Positions 8,452 to 17,516 of a stretch of 64,000 bases of DNA are shown here, one piece after another. Under the pieces are notes generated by a model. The model worked only from the letters and a program-made list of their open reading frames with translations, did no database searches and was not told where the DNA came from. Numbering within the stretch: the first letter of the stretch is position 1; every line of letters starts with the position of its first letter. Position numbers and translations under genes: made by a program. Source of the DNA: Halorubellus litoreus (lineage in GTDB: Archaea; Halobacteriota; Halobacteria; Halobacteriales; Natrialbaceae); assembly GCF_037081675.1 (NCBI RefSeq), contig NZ_JAZAQL010000001.1, forward strand, positions 186,001 through 250,000, given 5' to 3'.

Positions 8452-9192
8452 CTACTGGTACATCCGGAGCGGTTGCGCCTGCGAGGACTCCTCCTCCTGG
8501 GCTTGCTGCATCTTCGCGGCGAGCTGCTCCTTCTTCTCGCGGATGTCCTCCGCGTGCTCCACGAGGTCCGAGACGTCCACGTCGACGTTCGCCAGCGGCG
8601 AGATGCCGTGCTCGATGAGGACGCGACTCGCCTCCGGGTCCGGGAACTGCGGGTCGCTCTCGACGACCAACGCCACGCTCTCCAGGTCCTGCTCGGCGGC
8701 GCGGTTGACGAGCGCGCCCGTCGGCCCGGAGATGACGCCGCTCTCACTCGGCAGGTCAACGTCCAGTTCGTCCAGCAGCGAGCCGCCACCGCCGGTGCCG
8801 ACGCCGTGCATCGCCGGCGGCGCGTCGTCCTTCTGCGCACCCATCCCGCTCAGATAGATCGGCGTCACGTTCGCGTCGACGAGCCACGTCGTGAAGCAGT
8901 CCGCGAACTCGCGGACAGCCTCCTTGTTCACGGGGATGTCGCTCTGGAGGACGAGCAGGTCCGCGTCGGCCGCCGCGTAGATGCGGACCGGCGGCCGGAC
9001 GTCGCGTTCACCGTCGTGATACACCGCGACCGGCGCGAGCGACTCGCAGTGCACCGTCGCGTACAGGTCCATGTCGAGCGTCTCGACGAGGTGGTCCGCC
9101 GCGATCTTCCCGACCAGTCCCACACCCGGAAGACCCTCCACGAGGAAGGGGTCGTCGAGGCTGACGTCCAGTCGTTCCTTGACGTGTGCCAT
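8452..9192 (-). CDS. PAC2-family protein (proteasome assembly chaperone-like)
   Basis: The 246-residue protein has the PAC2 pattern: LVEGLPGVGLVGKIAADHL near the N-terminus, the LVLQSDIPV strand, the GVISGPTGALVNRA loop and a long charged C-terminal coiled coil (about 206-240). PAC2 relatives help assemble proteasomes in eukaryotes; in archaea the role is inferred. The ATG at 9192 gives the normal length, and the upstream frame extension overlaps another gene and is discarded. Confidence 0.85.
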   Translation of the reverse strand: MAHVKERLDVSLDDPFLVEGLPGVGLVGKIAADHLVETLDMDLYATVHCESLAPVAVYHDGERDVRPPVRIYAAADADLLVLQSDIPVNKEAVREFADCFTTWLVDANVTPIYLSGMGAQKDDAPPAMHGVGTGGGGSLLDELDVDLPSESGVISGPTGALVNRAAEQDLESVALVVESDPQFPDPEASRVLIEHGISPLANVDVDVSDLVEHAEDIREKKEQLAAKMQQAQEEESSQAQPLRMYQ

Positions 9193-9280
9193 GCGCGAAC
9201 CCACGCCGGGCGCCCCGATAAAACCGAGGGCGGTTCGGCGTCGTCCATCGCCGCCGCCCACCCGACAGTGCCTCGCCAAC

Positions 9281-10261
9281 TCAGCGCCGCATCTCGTCGT
9301 AGAGCGCGTCGGCGCCCGCCGCGTCGACGCTCCCGCGGTAGAACCGGACGTCGTCGAGGCGCCCCTCGAAGTGCCCGTCGTACCCGCCGTCGTCCCCCGA
9401 CGGCGGGAACCCCATGCGTACCCCGTCGATGCCGGCGGCGCGCCGTGGCTGGTATCCCTGGTCCGCGTCGACAGCGGTCGCCGCGACCTCGGTCCCGTCG
9501 ACGAACAGCCGCGCCTCGGCGCCGGGTTCGAGCGACGCGACGACGTGGTGCCACGCACCGGCGTCGAGCACGCGGTTCGCGGGAACGGACGCCTCGTAGT
9601 CCATCCGGTAGGTCCGCGCGTTGTACCGCGACACCCGGACGTTCCCGTTCCGGAGACTGACCGTGATGCCGCTCCCCGGCGAGACCGCGTACCAGTCGTC
9701 GAGCGCCGCCGGCGCCATCCAGAACGCCGTCGTGACGGGGTCACCGACGTCGAAGTGCTCGCCGAGCGCGTCGTACGGCAGGTCGTAGTAGCCCGCCCGC
9801 GACCCCGACCCGCGACCGCGGAAATCCAGGACGGTCCCGCGGTCGTCGTCGACGAACGCCAGCCCGCTCGCCGCCGGCTGCCCGTCGACGTCGTTCACCG
9901 AGTCCGCGAACGAGCCGTCCAGCGCGTGCCGGACCACCGGTTCGAGGCCCGCAGGCCCATCCCCCGGGGTCGTTTCCGTCTCCGTCTCCGCCTCAGTCTC
10001 CGTCTCAGTCTCAGTCTCCGTCTCTGTCGCGGTGTTGGTCTCGGCCTCGGTCGCTGTCTCCGCTTCGGTCGCGGCGTCGGCCTCCGTCGCGGTCGCCGAC
10101 GCGATGGCCGTCCTCGTCGTTCGTCCGGTCGTGGCCGCACGCGTCGTCGTTCCCTCTCCCCCACTCGTGAGTCTGAGGCACCCACCACTCAGTAGTGGCG
10201 CGAGCACGCCACCGACTCGAAGGAGCCGGCGTCGCGTCCGCCCCGAACTATCGTCGGTCAC
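9281..10261 (-). CDS. LamG/concanavalin-like lectin-domain lipoprotein
   Basis: An exported lipoprotein of about 326 residues. RTRRRLLRVGG is a Tat-type signal and LLSGGC a lipobox. A Thr/Glu/Ala repeat linker (about 55-100) leads to a beta-sandwich LamG-like domain with the conserved AWHHVVASLE and LFVDGTEV strands, which usually bind glycans. The linker is probably O-glycosylated, as in other halophile surface proteins. No ATG is available; GTG at 10261 fits an upstream GAAAGTACT element, and GTG at 10270 is an alternative. Confidence 0.8.
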   Translation of the reverse strand: MTDDSSGRTRRRLLRVGGVLAPLLSGGCLRLTSGGEGTTTRAATTGRTTRTAIASATATEADAATEAETATEAETNTATETETETETETEAETETETTPGDGPAGLEPVVRHALDGSFADSVNDVDGQPAASGLAFVDDDRGTVLDFRGRGSGSRAGYYDLPYDALGEHFDVGDPVTTAFWMAPAALDDWYAVSPGSGITVSLRNGNVRVSRYNARTYRMDYEASVPANRVLDAGAWHHVVASLEPGAEARLFVDGTEVAATAVDADQGYQPRRAAGIDGVRMGFPPSGDDGGYDGHFEGRLDDVRFYRGSVDAAGADALYDEMRR

Positions 10262-10407
10262 GCCCGACACCTTCGTCGGCGAGTACTTTCCATCATCGCG
10301 TGACCGATTCCGTCATCCCGTGAACAGCGCCAACGCAAGCACCCATCGCTCGCGCTCGGCGACCGCGACCCGAAACCGACAAGCGACCGCCCGCGCTACG
10401 GCGGGGC

Positions 10408-11340
10408 ATGGAAGTCTTCGAGCGGTACCGGGACGTCGTCGACGACTACGACGCGTTCCTCGCCGCGTGCGAACGCGGTCTGCCGATGGCGGTGCGCGTG
10501 AACACGCTCCGCGCGACGCCCGACGAGGTCGTCGACGCGTTCGAGGCCGAGGGCATCGCCGTCGACCGCGTCGACTGGCATCCCCACGTCCTCGTTCCCG
10601 ACACCGACAAGCCCGGTACGACGTGGCCGGCGTACCACGGCTGGGCGCACGGCCAGGAGGAGGTGTCGGCGATCCCGGCGACCGTCCTCGGCCCCCAGCC
10701 CGGCGAGCGCGTCTGGGACGCGTGCGCCGCCCCCGGGAGCAAGACCACGCAGCTGTCCGCGATGATGGACGACGAGGGCACGGTGGTCGCGAACGACAAC
10801 AACCTCGGCCGGCTCTCCGCGCTCCGGTTCAACACCGAGCGCCTCGGCGTCACGAACACCGTCGTCACGAACCAGGACGCCCGGAACTTCTCCCTGAAAC
10901 CGTTCCGGGACGAGGACGAGGACGACGAGGACGTCGCGTTCGACCGCGTGCTCGTCGACGCCCCGTGCTCGTGCGAGGGCACCATCCGGAAGAACCCGGA
11001 CGCGCTCGACAACTGGAACCTCGGACACGTCGAGCAGGTCGCGAGCGTCCAGAAAGGCATCCTCCGGCGGGCCGCGCAGGTGACGCGACCCGGCGGCATC
11101 ATCGTCTACTCGACGTGCACGTTCGCCCCCGAGGAGAACGAAGCCGTCCTCGACCACGTCCTCGCCGAGGAACCAATCGAAGTCGTCGACTACGACCTCC
11201 CCCTCGAGCACGTCGACGGCCTCACCGAGTTCGACGGCGAGGAGTTCGACCCACAGGTACAGAAAGCGAAGCGCGTGTACCCGCATCACAACGACACGGG
11301 CGGGTTCTTCACCGCGAAACTCGAGGTGACCGCAGAATGA
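10408..11340 (+). CDS. RsmB/NOP2-family RNA (cytosine-5) methyltransferase
   Basis: The 310-residue SAM-dependent methyltransferase has DACAAPGSKTTQLSA (motif I, about 104-118), DAPCSCEGTIRKN (motif IV, Cys187 and Cys189) and YSTCTF (motif VI, Cys237). The two-cysteine set defines m5C RNA methyltransferases. It lacks an N-terminal NusB-like domain. The stop overlaps the next gene's ATG by four bases, and that partner may supply RNA binding. Whether the target is tRNA or rRNA is not clear. Confidence 0.93.
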   Translation: MEVFERYRDVVDDYDAFLAACERGLPMAVRVNTLRATPDEVVDAFEAEGIAVDRVDWHPHVLVPDTDKPGTTWPAYHGWAHGQEEVSAIPATVLGPQPGERVWDACAAPGSKTTQLSAMMDDEGTVVANDNNLGRLSALRFNTERLGVTNTVVTNQDARNFSLKPFRDEDEDDEDVAFDRVLVDAPCSCEGTIRKNPDALDNWNLGHVEQVASVQKGILRRAAQVTRPGGIIVYSTCTFAPEENEAVLDHVLAEEPIEVVDYDLPLEHVDGLTEFDGEEFDPQVQKAKRVYPHHNDTGGFFTAKLEVTAE

Positions 11341-11915
11341 CCGACGAAGCAAGCGCGAACGACGACGCCGACGCGAACGACGACGCGGACGCGAACGACG
11401 AGACCGTATTGGACGCCAACGACGGCCAGCAGTTCGACCGACTGCCCGCGACCGCGGCCGACCGGACCGTCGAGGGCCGCGCGACTCGCGAGGGAGTCCT
11501 CGACTGGTGGGAGGAGCGGTTCGGCGTCGACCCCGAGGTGTTCGAGGGGCACTCGTTCTGGGAGAAGGGCGCAGGGAAGGTCTGGGTGTTCGCCGGCGAC
11601 CTCCCGGACCCCGCGCGAGACGTCGAGGCCGCCGGGATGACGTTCCTGCGGACGCGCCAGGAGCACTGGAAGCCCACCACGGACGCCGCACAGCGGTTCG
11701 GGCGGCACGCGACGCGGAACACCATCGCGCTCGACGACGACGAAGCGAAGCGGTTCGTCGCCGGCGACGACCAGGACCTCGACTGGGACGGCGACTGGGG
11801 GTACGTCATCCCCGTGCACGACGTCGCCGGCCGCCAGGAACCGCTCGGCGTCGGTCTCTACGTGTACGACGAACTGAAGTCGATGGTCCCGAAGGGCCGC
11901 CAGCGCGACGTCTAA
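11337..11915 (+). CDS. DUF7122-type partner of the m5C methyltransferase, PUA-like
   Basis: The 192-residue protein starts with a DANDDADANDD-type acidic repeat (about 5-28). A globular part follows, with WWEERFGVDPEVFEGHSFWEKGAGKVWVF and GLYVYDELKSMVPKGR, resembling the C-terminal PUA-like domain of NOP2-type methyltransferases. The ATGA overlap with the methyltransferase suggests the two act as one split enzyme. The acidic repeat has no counterpart in the partner and may be a solubility tail. Role inferred from context. Confidence 0.7.
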   Translation: MTDEASANDDADANDDADANDETVLDANDGQQFDRLPATAADRTVEGRATREGVLDWWEERFGVDPEVFEGHSFWEKGAGKVWVFAGDLPDPARDVEAAGMTFLRTRQEHWKPTTDAAQRFGRHATRNTIALDDDEAKRFVAGDDQDLDWDGDWGYVIPVHDVAGRQEPLGVGLYVYDELKSMVPKGRQRDV

Positions 11916-11918
11916 CCC

Positions 11919-11939
11919 GTCCCCCCATTGGGGACGGTT
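11919..11939. terminator. hairpin after the methyltransferase operon
   Basis: Four bases after the stop of the preceding gene, an 8-bp perfect stem (CCGTCCCC / GGGGACGG) closes a five-base loop. No long T-run follows, so it may be a processing or terminator hairpin, or part of the leader of the next gene. Confidence 0.5.
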
Positions 11940-12022
11940 CCAGGCCGTAGCAACTGGTTACAACCATTCTTGGACGGTTCCGTGGTACTAGGACTCGTGG
12001 GTCCAACGACCCGCGTCCACCA

Positions 12023-12451
12023 ATGTCCCTCGACCAGATAGCACGCGACAAGGGAGCGCTCGTGACAGCCACGCCAGACCACTCCATCGAGGACGCCGCG
12101 AAACTGATGGCCGAACACGAAGTCGGCTGTATCGTCGTCGAACGCGACGACGAACCGATCGGTATCGTCACCGACCGCGACGTCGCCCTCGGCGTCGTCG
12201 CCGCCGAGAAGGACCCCGCGAGCACCACCGTATCGGACGTCATGACTCGCGAGCCCGTCACGGTCCACGTCGACGACGGCGTCTACGAACTCACGGAGGC
12301 GATGCGCGACAACAGCATCCGACGGATGCCGGTCGTCGACGACGACGGCACGCTCGCCGGGATCGTCACGCTCGACGACGTGTTCGTGCTCGTCGCCGAC
12401 GAGATGCACGGCCTCTCCGAGGTCATCCGCGCCGAATCACCACCGTACTGA
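12023..12451 (+). CDS. tandem CBS-domain protein
   Basis: The 142-residue protein consists of two CBS domains (about 8-62 and 72-130), marked by GCIVVERDDEPIGIVTDRD and IRRMPVVDDDGTLAGIVTLDD. Such pairs bind AMP, ATP or SAM and signal energy state. It has no partner domain, so it probably regulates another protein in trans. The 107-base leader holds several short palindromes (11956-11965, 11999-12012) but no obvious TATA box at -27. Confidence 0.9.
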   Translation: MSLDQIARDKGALVTATPDHSIEDAAKLMAEHEVGCIVVERDDEPIGIVTDRDVALGVVAAEKDPASTTVSDVMTREPVTVHVDDGVYELTEAMRDNSIRRMPVVDDDGTLAGIVTLDDVFVLVADEMHGLSEVIRAESPPY

Positions 12452-12691
12452 CCGACCGCCGGAACCAGGGCCGCACCGACCGACCCAGGGTTCATCCGCG
12501 ATGGGGCGGCCACGGTCGACGTGACCTGACCGCCAGCGGGGCGCACCACGCCGTCGCACGATGCCAGTGCGCCCCGACCCCGTCCACCACCCACTCCGAG
12601 CCGTGAGAAACGACCAGCGGTGGGCGGTCGCACCAGGCATCGTCAGTAAGCCCCTCACCAGTCGCGACAACGTTCGACCAGAGAGAACCCG

Positions 12692-14245
12692 TCACTTCTC
12701 GCGGACGGTTCCACCCGAAAGTCCAGTCCACTCGACGCGGTACCCGAGCGTCGAGAGCGCCGCGCTCGCGTCGTCGAGCCCGTACTCGTCGAGCACCGCC
12801 TCCGCGTCCCCGTACGCCATGCCGTCCGCGAGCTCGCTGGCGGCGTCGTCGAGGACCGCGGGCCGGACGAGCGTCCGCCCCACCAGTTCGTGCTCGGGGA
12901 ACGCGACGTCCGCGAGCGCGTCCTCGCTGACACCCTTGCGTTCGGCGAGCGCAGCGAGCGTCACCACGTCGTCCGCGGGCGTCAACGACCCGGGGAGCGC
13001 CGCCGCCGCGTCCGCGACCAGGTCCCGCTCGTACTCGCGGAGGACGTCCACGACGTCCTTCACGCGCACCGAACCCGAGTACGGCACCACCGCCGCGTCC
13101 GTCGACGCCACGTCCTCGCCGACGCCAAGGGACTCGTCGACCGCCACCACCATCTCGACGTCCTCAACGTCCGCGAGCTGGGAGAGCTTCTTCTCCACGT
13201 ACTCGGGCGTCCAGAACCCCATCACCTCGAAGAACACCCTGAAATCCGGGCCAGCGTCCGAGTCACCGCCGGGCGCGTAATCGAACGCGAAGTCCGGGAT
13301 CATGACGCGATACCCGGTCGCGAGCGGCTCCGGCTCCCGGGACAGCACCCAGTCGAGGTCGAGCCCTTCGAATCGCGCCGCGAAGTCCGCCTCGACGCCC
13401 GAGTCGAAGGAGACCTCCGCAACGGGTTCCGCGTCCGGCACGCGCACCGGGTCGTCGTCCGAGAGGACGAGCTCGCGCTCGGTCCCGTGGTCGTCGACGG
13501 TGGCTTCGAGCCGCCACTCCGACGCCTTCGCGACCGTCCGGAGGAGCCGCGCGAACCGCGTCCCGTAGCGACGCGACCGCGAGAACAACGCGTCCGGGCC
13601 GGTGACGACGACCTCCCGGACGGTGGGCGAACCGTCGGCCACGCCGTCGTCGTCCGACTTCCGTATCTCGTACATGAGTCGCAGGCGCTTGACCGCGGAG
13701 ACGAGCGCTTTCGGGTCAGACGAGCGCACGCGGACCTCGACGGCGTCGAACAGCGCCGTCTGCGCGAGCGAGAGGTTGTACTGCGCGAGCAACCCGTCCG
13801 GGTCCCAGGGTGCGTCGAACGACGCGAGCACCTGTCGTTCCTCGAGGTCCGCGAACAGCGACGCGTCCACGTCGTCGACGGCGACCGCCAGCGAGTCCGC
13901 GGCGCGGTCGAGCGCTCGCTCGCGCTCCGCGGGCGTGACGACGCCGTCGAGTTCCTCGGCGGCGACGAACGCCGCCCGGCGTACACTCGACGGCGTAACC
14001 GGCGCTCGCGTCTCGAATCGCGCCGCGTGCTCGCAGCACTTCGCGAGCCCGCGAACGAGCTTGAAGTCCTCGGCGTCCCCCTCGAGCTCTCGGAGCGCGC
14101 CGTCGAGGTCACCTCGCGTCTCGTCGACGTGCCCCTGGAACGTCCCGACGACGCGCGCCGCCAACGGACGGTCCTCCCGGTCCGCGAACACCGGCTGGTA
14201 GCCACCGCCGCGGCGCGACACCCGGAGGAGGTCCTTCGTCAGCAC
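12692..14245 (-). CDS. bax1: Bax1-type nuclease (DUF790), XPB partner
   Basis: The roughly 517-residue protein matches DUF790/Bax1, the archaeal structure-specific nuclease that binds XPB helicase in a nucleotide-excision-repair-like pathway. Recognisable parts are LTKDLLRVSRRGGGY at the N-terminus, the central nuclease core around VMIPDFAFDY and FFEVMGFWTPEYVEKKL, and VVAVDESL. The start is taken as GTG at 14245; the longer frame opens with TTG and is less likely. The XPB-like helicase gene lies 596 bases upstream on the same strand, with a lipoprotein gene on the other strand between them. Confidence 0.85.
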   Translation of the reverse strand: MLTKDLLRVSRRGGGYQPVFADREDRPLAARVVGTFQGHVDETRGDLDGALRELEGDAEDFKLVRGLAKCCEHAARFETRAPVTPSSVRRAAFVAAEELDGVVTPAERERALDRAADSLAVAVDDVDASLFADLEERQVLASFDAPWDPDGLLAQYNLSLAQTALFDAVEVRVRSSDPKALVSAVKRLRLMYEIRKSDDDGVADGSPTVREVVVTGPDALFSRSRRYGTRFARLLRTVAKASEWRLEATVDDHGTERELVLSDDDPVRVPDAEPVAEVSFDSGVEADFAARFEGLDLDWVLSREPEPLATGYRVMIPDFAFDYAPGGDSDAGPDFRVFFEVMGFWTPEYVEKKLSQLADVEDVEMVVAVDESLGVGEDVASTDAAVVPYSGSVRVKDVVDVLREYERDLVADAAAALPGSLTPADDVVTLAALAERKGVSEDALADVAFPEHELVGRTLVRPAVLDDAASELADGMAYGDAEAVLDEYGLDDASAALSTLGYRVEWTGLSGGTVREK

Positions 14246-14382
14246 GTCCACGAGTCCGAGGCGCGGCGACAAGGATGTGACGCCTCACCGTCGACCGACG
14301 ACGACGGAGGGCCACGCTGGAGGAGCCGAGCGGGCGGTGGAGAGCACAAAGGTTTCATGCGGCGTCGCGGTTACTGGCGAGT

Positions 14383-14790
14383 ATGCGCCGTCGTCGCGTC
14401 CTCACCGCGCTGTCGTTCGCCGCCACCGGGCTCGCGGGCTGTACCTCCGGGCCGGCGAAGTCCGGCCCGAAGTGGGGGCCGCCGGAGACCGAACCCGGGA
14501 CGCCGACCAGGGACGATTCCACGACCCGACCGACGACGAGTCCCGGGTTCGGGCTGCAAGCGAGTTTCGCGTACCAGACGAGTACCGCGACGGACGGGTT
14601 CGCCATCACCGTCACCGTCCGGAACACCGTCGACCAATCGCGTCGCGCCATCCTCGTCGTCACCTGGAGCGCGGGCGACGACTCCCGGACGGAGGAACGA
14701 CGCGTCTCCCTCGACCCCGGCGAGTCGACGAGCTACGAGATGACGTTCCCCGAGGTCGGCGACCTCTCATTCAGTTGGCGCGACGCCTGA
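14383..14790 (+). CDS. small Tat-type lipoprotein, beta-sandwich
   Basis: The 135-residue protein has MRRRRVLTALSFAATG followed by LAGC, a twin-arginine lipoprotein signal. A Pro/Thr-rich linker comes next, and then a compact beta-rich domain (about 58-135) with YQTSTATDGFAITVTVRN and LDPGESTSYEM, which resembles CARDB or FxLYD-type extracellular modules. The function is unknown. It interrupts the Bax1/XPB pair on the opposite strand, so it probably has its own promoter. Confidence 0.75.
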   Translation: MRRRRVLTALSFAATGLAGCTSGPAKSGPKWGPPETEPGTPTRDDSTTRPTTSPGFGLQASFAYQTSTATDGFAITVTVRNTVDQSRRAILVVTWSAGDDSRTEERRVSLDPGESTSYEMTFPEVGDLSFSWRDA

Positions 14791-14840
14791 CGCGTCGACA
14801 CCCTGTCCATCGAGCACGCCCCACCCGAGACGTCACGGCG

Positions 14841-16190
14841 TCATCGGCGGCGGCTGGCGACGCGCTCTTCGGCGGTATCCTGACTCACTATCTCGTAGAG
14901 TCGCGCGGTCTTCCCGTCCCGTGGCCGGAGGATGCGGCCGAGGCGTTGCGTGAACTCGCGTTCGCTCCCGCTCCCCGAGCAGACGACGCCGACGTTCGCC
15001 TCGGGGACGTCCACGCCCTCGTCGAGGACGTTCGAGGACACGATCCGGGAGTACCGGCCGTCGCGGAACCGCTGGAGGACCTCCTTGCGTTCGCTCGCGC
15101 TCGTCTGGTGCGTGATGACGGGGACGAGGAAGCGTTCGGCGACGCGGTACGCGAAGTCGTTGTGCGCGGTGAAGACGATGACGCGGTCGTCGCGGTGGCG
15201 GTCGAGGACGTCACCGAGTGCGTCGACCTTCGCTTCACTCCCGAGCATGATGCGGCGGGCGCGTTCCTTCGCGAGTAGCGCCTCGCGCGCCGCGGGGTCG
15301 TTCCCGGAGCGCTTGACGAGCTCCTGGTAGTCGCTCCCGCTCCGCATCTGGATGCCGGATTGGGCGAGGTAGTCCGTGAACGTCTCCTGGTTCGCCTCGT
15401 AGCGTTCGCGTTCGTCGGGCGTGAGGTCCACCTCGACGCGCTTGACGTCGTACGGCGCGAGGTGCTCGCCCGCGAGGTCGTCGACGCTCAAGCGGTGGAC
15501 GAGCGGCCCGACGAGTTCCGCGACGACCTCGTGGGCGTCGTCCGGGCGCTCGAACGTCGCCGTGAGACCCATCCTGGCGGGTGCGGCGAGGAGTCGCGCG
15601 ACGTCCCGATAGCCCTCGCCGCCGAGGTGATGGACCTCGTCGAACACCACGAACCCGAACCGGTCGCCGACGTCCTCGGCTTTGAGGTACGCGGAATCGT
15701 ACGTCGACACCGTGATGGGTTCGAAGCGCTGCTGGCCGCCACCGAACTGGCCGATTGGGACGTCGAACTCGGCGTCGAGTTCTCGACGCCACTGTTCGAG
15801 GAGGTCGATGGTCGGGACGACGACGAGCGTCGGCGTCGACAGCGCCGCCATCGCCGCGATGGCGATGACTGTCTTCCCGCTCCCCGTCGGCAATTCGAGG
15901 TTCCCGCGGCGGTCGGCGTCCGTCCACGCGTCCAGCGCGTCCTCTTGATACGACCGGAGTTCGTACGTCGTGTCGAGCGCCGGGAGCGAGTCGAGGTCGA
16001 GAACGCGGTCGTCCACGTCGACGTCGGCGGCGGCGAGCGCGTCGCGGACGGCAGCGTACGCGACGGCGGGTGTGCGGTAGCCGCCGCTTCGCGGGTCGGC
16101 TTCCATCTCCGGGACGGCGTCGAGGACGGCGTCGGGGACGTCGCCGTCGACCCGCACGGACCCGTTCTCGAACCGGAGCACGACGGTCAC
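14841..16190 (-). CDS. XPB-like superfamily 2 DNA helicase
   Basis: The 449-residue helicase has an N-terminal region of about 75 residues like the XPB damage-recognition domain. It then has LPTGSGKT (Walker A, about 100-107), FDEVHH (motif II, DEVH box), GLTATFERPD (motif III), VIVFTAHNDF (motif IV), and VLDEGVDVP with QRLGRILRPRDGK (motifs V and VI). It unwinds DNA at damage with Bax1. The start codon is GTG; CTTAAC on the minus strand near 16212 lies about 27 bases upstream. Confidence 0.92.
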   Translation of the reverse strand: MTVVLRFENGSVRVDGDVPDAVLDAVPEMEADPRSGGYRTPAVAYAAVRDALAAADVDVDDRVLDLDSLPALDTTYELRSYQEDALDAWTDADRRGNLELPTGSGKTVIAIAAMAALSTPTLVVVPTIDLLEQWRRELDAEFDVPIGQFGGGQQRFEPITVSTYDSAYLKAEDVGDRFGFVVFDEVHHLGGEGYRDVARLLAAPARMGLTATFERPDDAHEVVAELVGPLVHRLSVDDLAGEHLAPYDVKRVEVDLTPDERERYEANQETFTDYLAQSGIQMRSGSDYQELVKRSGNDPAAREALLAKERARRIMLGSEAKVDALGDVLDRHRDDRVIVFTAHNDFAYRVAERFLVPVITHQTSASERKEVLQRFRDGRYSRIVSSNVLDEGVDVPEANVGVVCSGSGSEREFTQRLGRILRPRDGKTARLYEIVSQDTAEERVASRRR

Positions 16191-16335
16191 GCCAAAACGT
16201 CCGAGCGCCCGCCAGTTAAGCGAGTCGCTCCCGCGACTCGACCGCTGTCACTGCACCCGATATTCCGGATTCCCTCGCTCGTCGAGGGTACGCGACCGAC
16301 GGCCGTGCGTTGGCGCGGCCGACGTACCTGAATCC

Positions 16336-16341
16336 TTTTAT
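16336..16341 (+). promoter_or_regulatory. TATA-like box of grpE
   Basis: TTTTAT, centred about 27 bases before the grpE ATG. It implies a leaderless transcript. Confidence 0.6.
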
Positions 16342-16365
16342 CCGAAGGGAGGTTTTGTTTCGACC

Positions 16366-17394
16366 ATGAGCGAAGACGAGGGTTCAGTGGACTCCACGGC
16401 GGACGCCGAGGAGGCCGACGACGCGGCATCGGTCGACGATGCCGCGTCGGGGGACGAACAGGCCGCGGCGACCGGTGGGGACGCCAGCGAGGAATCGAAC
16501 GCGGGGGCCGAGGAGGCGTCGGCGCAGGTGGACGACGACGGGTTCGTCACCGCCGAACCGGAGTCGGTCGAAGCGGACGAGGCCGCCGGCGAGGACGGCG
16601 ACGGGACCCCCGTGAGCGATGACATCGTGGACCGCGTCGCCGAGTACGACGACGACGCTGCCGCAGAGGTGCGTGCACTCGTCGAACGGGCGTTCGAACT
16701 GAAGACCGAAGCGCAACGCGTCCCGGAACTCGAAGCGCGAGTCGACGACCTCGAGGACGACGTCGAGGAACTGCGTGAGGAACGCGAGGACCTCAAGTCG
16801 AAGCTCCGCCGGAAGCAAGCGGACTTCAAGAACTACAAGGAGCGACAGAAGCGAAAGCAAGAGCAACTCAAGGAGCGTGCGACCGAGGACCTCGTCGAGC
16901 GACTCGTCGGCGTTCGCGACAACTTGAAGCGCGCGCTCGATCAGGACGTCGACGACGACGAGAGCATCCGCGGTGGCGTCGAGATGACGCTCAAGGAGTT
17001 CGACCGCGTGCTCGACGAGGAGAACGTCGAGGAGATCGCGCCCGACAGCGGAGACGACGTCGACCCGCAGCGCCACGAGGTGATGGTGCGCGTCGACAGC
17101 GACCTCCCCGAAGGGAGCATCGCCGAGGTGTTCAATCCCGGGTACGAGATGGCTGGACGAGTGATTCAGGCCGCGCAGGTGACGGTGAGTAACGGTGCGG
17201 AACACGACCCCGAGTCGAGCGACGACGCCGCGGACGAGACTGCCGAGACCGACGGCGCCGGTGACGACGAAGGCGAGGAGGCCGAGGAGGCCGTGGCGCT
17301 CGGCGGAGAAGTCGACGACGGCGACGCCGATTCGAACCCTGACGCCGGTCAGGCGAGCGACGAGGACATTAGTGCAGCGCTCGACGACGAGTAG
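16366..17394 (+). CDS. grpE: GrpE nucleotide-exchange factor
   Basis: GrpE releases ADP from DnaK. The 342-residue protein has a very acidic N-terminal tail (about 1-100), the long coiled coil (about 100-160, ending in KQADFKNYKERQKRKQEQ), the four-helix region, and the C-terminal beta-wing (EVMVRVDSDLPEGSIAEVFNPGY with GRVIQAAQVTVS). A second acidic tail follows (about 280-342). It is about 100 residues longer than bacterial GrpE because of the two acidic tails. It lies 122 bases upstream of dnaK. Confidence 0.95.
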   Translation: MSEDEGSVDSTADAEEADDAASVDDAASGDEQAAATGGDASEESNAGAEEASAQVDDDGFVTAEPESVEADEAAGEDGDGTPVSDDIVDRVAEYDDDAAAEVRALVERAFELKTEAQRVPELEARVDDLEDDVEELREEREDLKSKLRRKQADFKNYKERQKRKQEQLKERATEDLVERLVGVRDNLKRALDQDVDDDESIRGGVEMTLKEFDRVLDEENVEEIAPDSGDDVDPQRHEVMVRVDSDLPEGSIAEVFNPGYEMAGRVIQAAQVTVSNGAEHDPESSDDAADETAETDGAGDDEGEEAEEAVALGGEVDDGDADSNPDAGQASDEDISAALDDE

Positions 17395-17482
17395 TATCCA
17401 GACACCGACCCGTAATTTACCTTTTTCAGACGTTTGAACGCCCCTATGCAATTTTATTCGCGTAGAGGTTCTGTAAAGCAAC

Positions 17483-17490
17483 TTTTAAAA
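17483..17490 (+). promoter_or_regulatory. TATA box of dnaK
   Basis: TTTTAAAA ends 27 bases before the dnaK ATG in an AT-rich spacer (17395-17516), so dnaK has its own promoter besides any read-through from grpE. Confidence 0.65.
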
Positions 17491-17516
17491 CGGTCAGGTG
17501 TGTATAGTGGAGTAAC

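Noticed and set aside
12452..12691. Possible small gene in the gap between the CBS and bax1 genes
   Set aside because: Open frames on both strands have no usable motif or promoter; I see nothing firm in these 240 bases.
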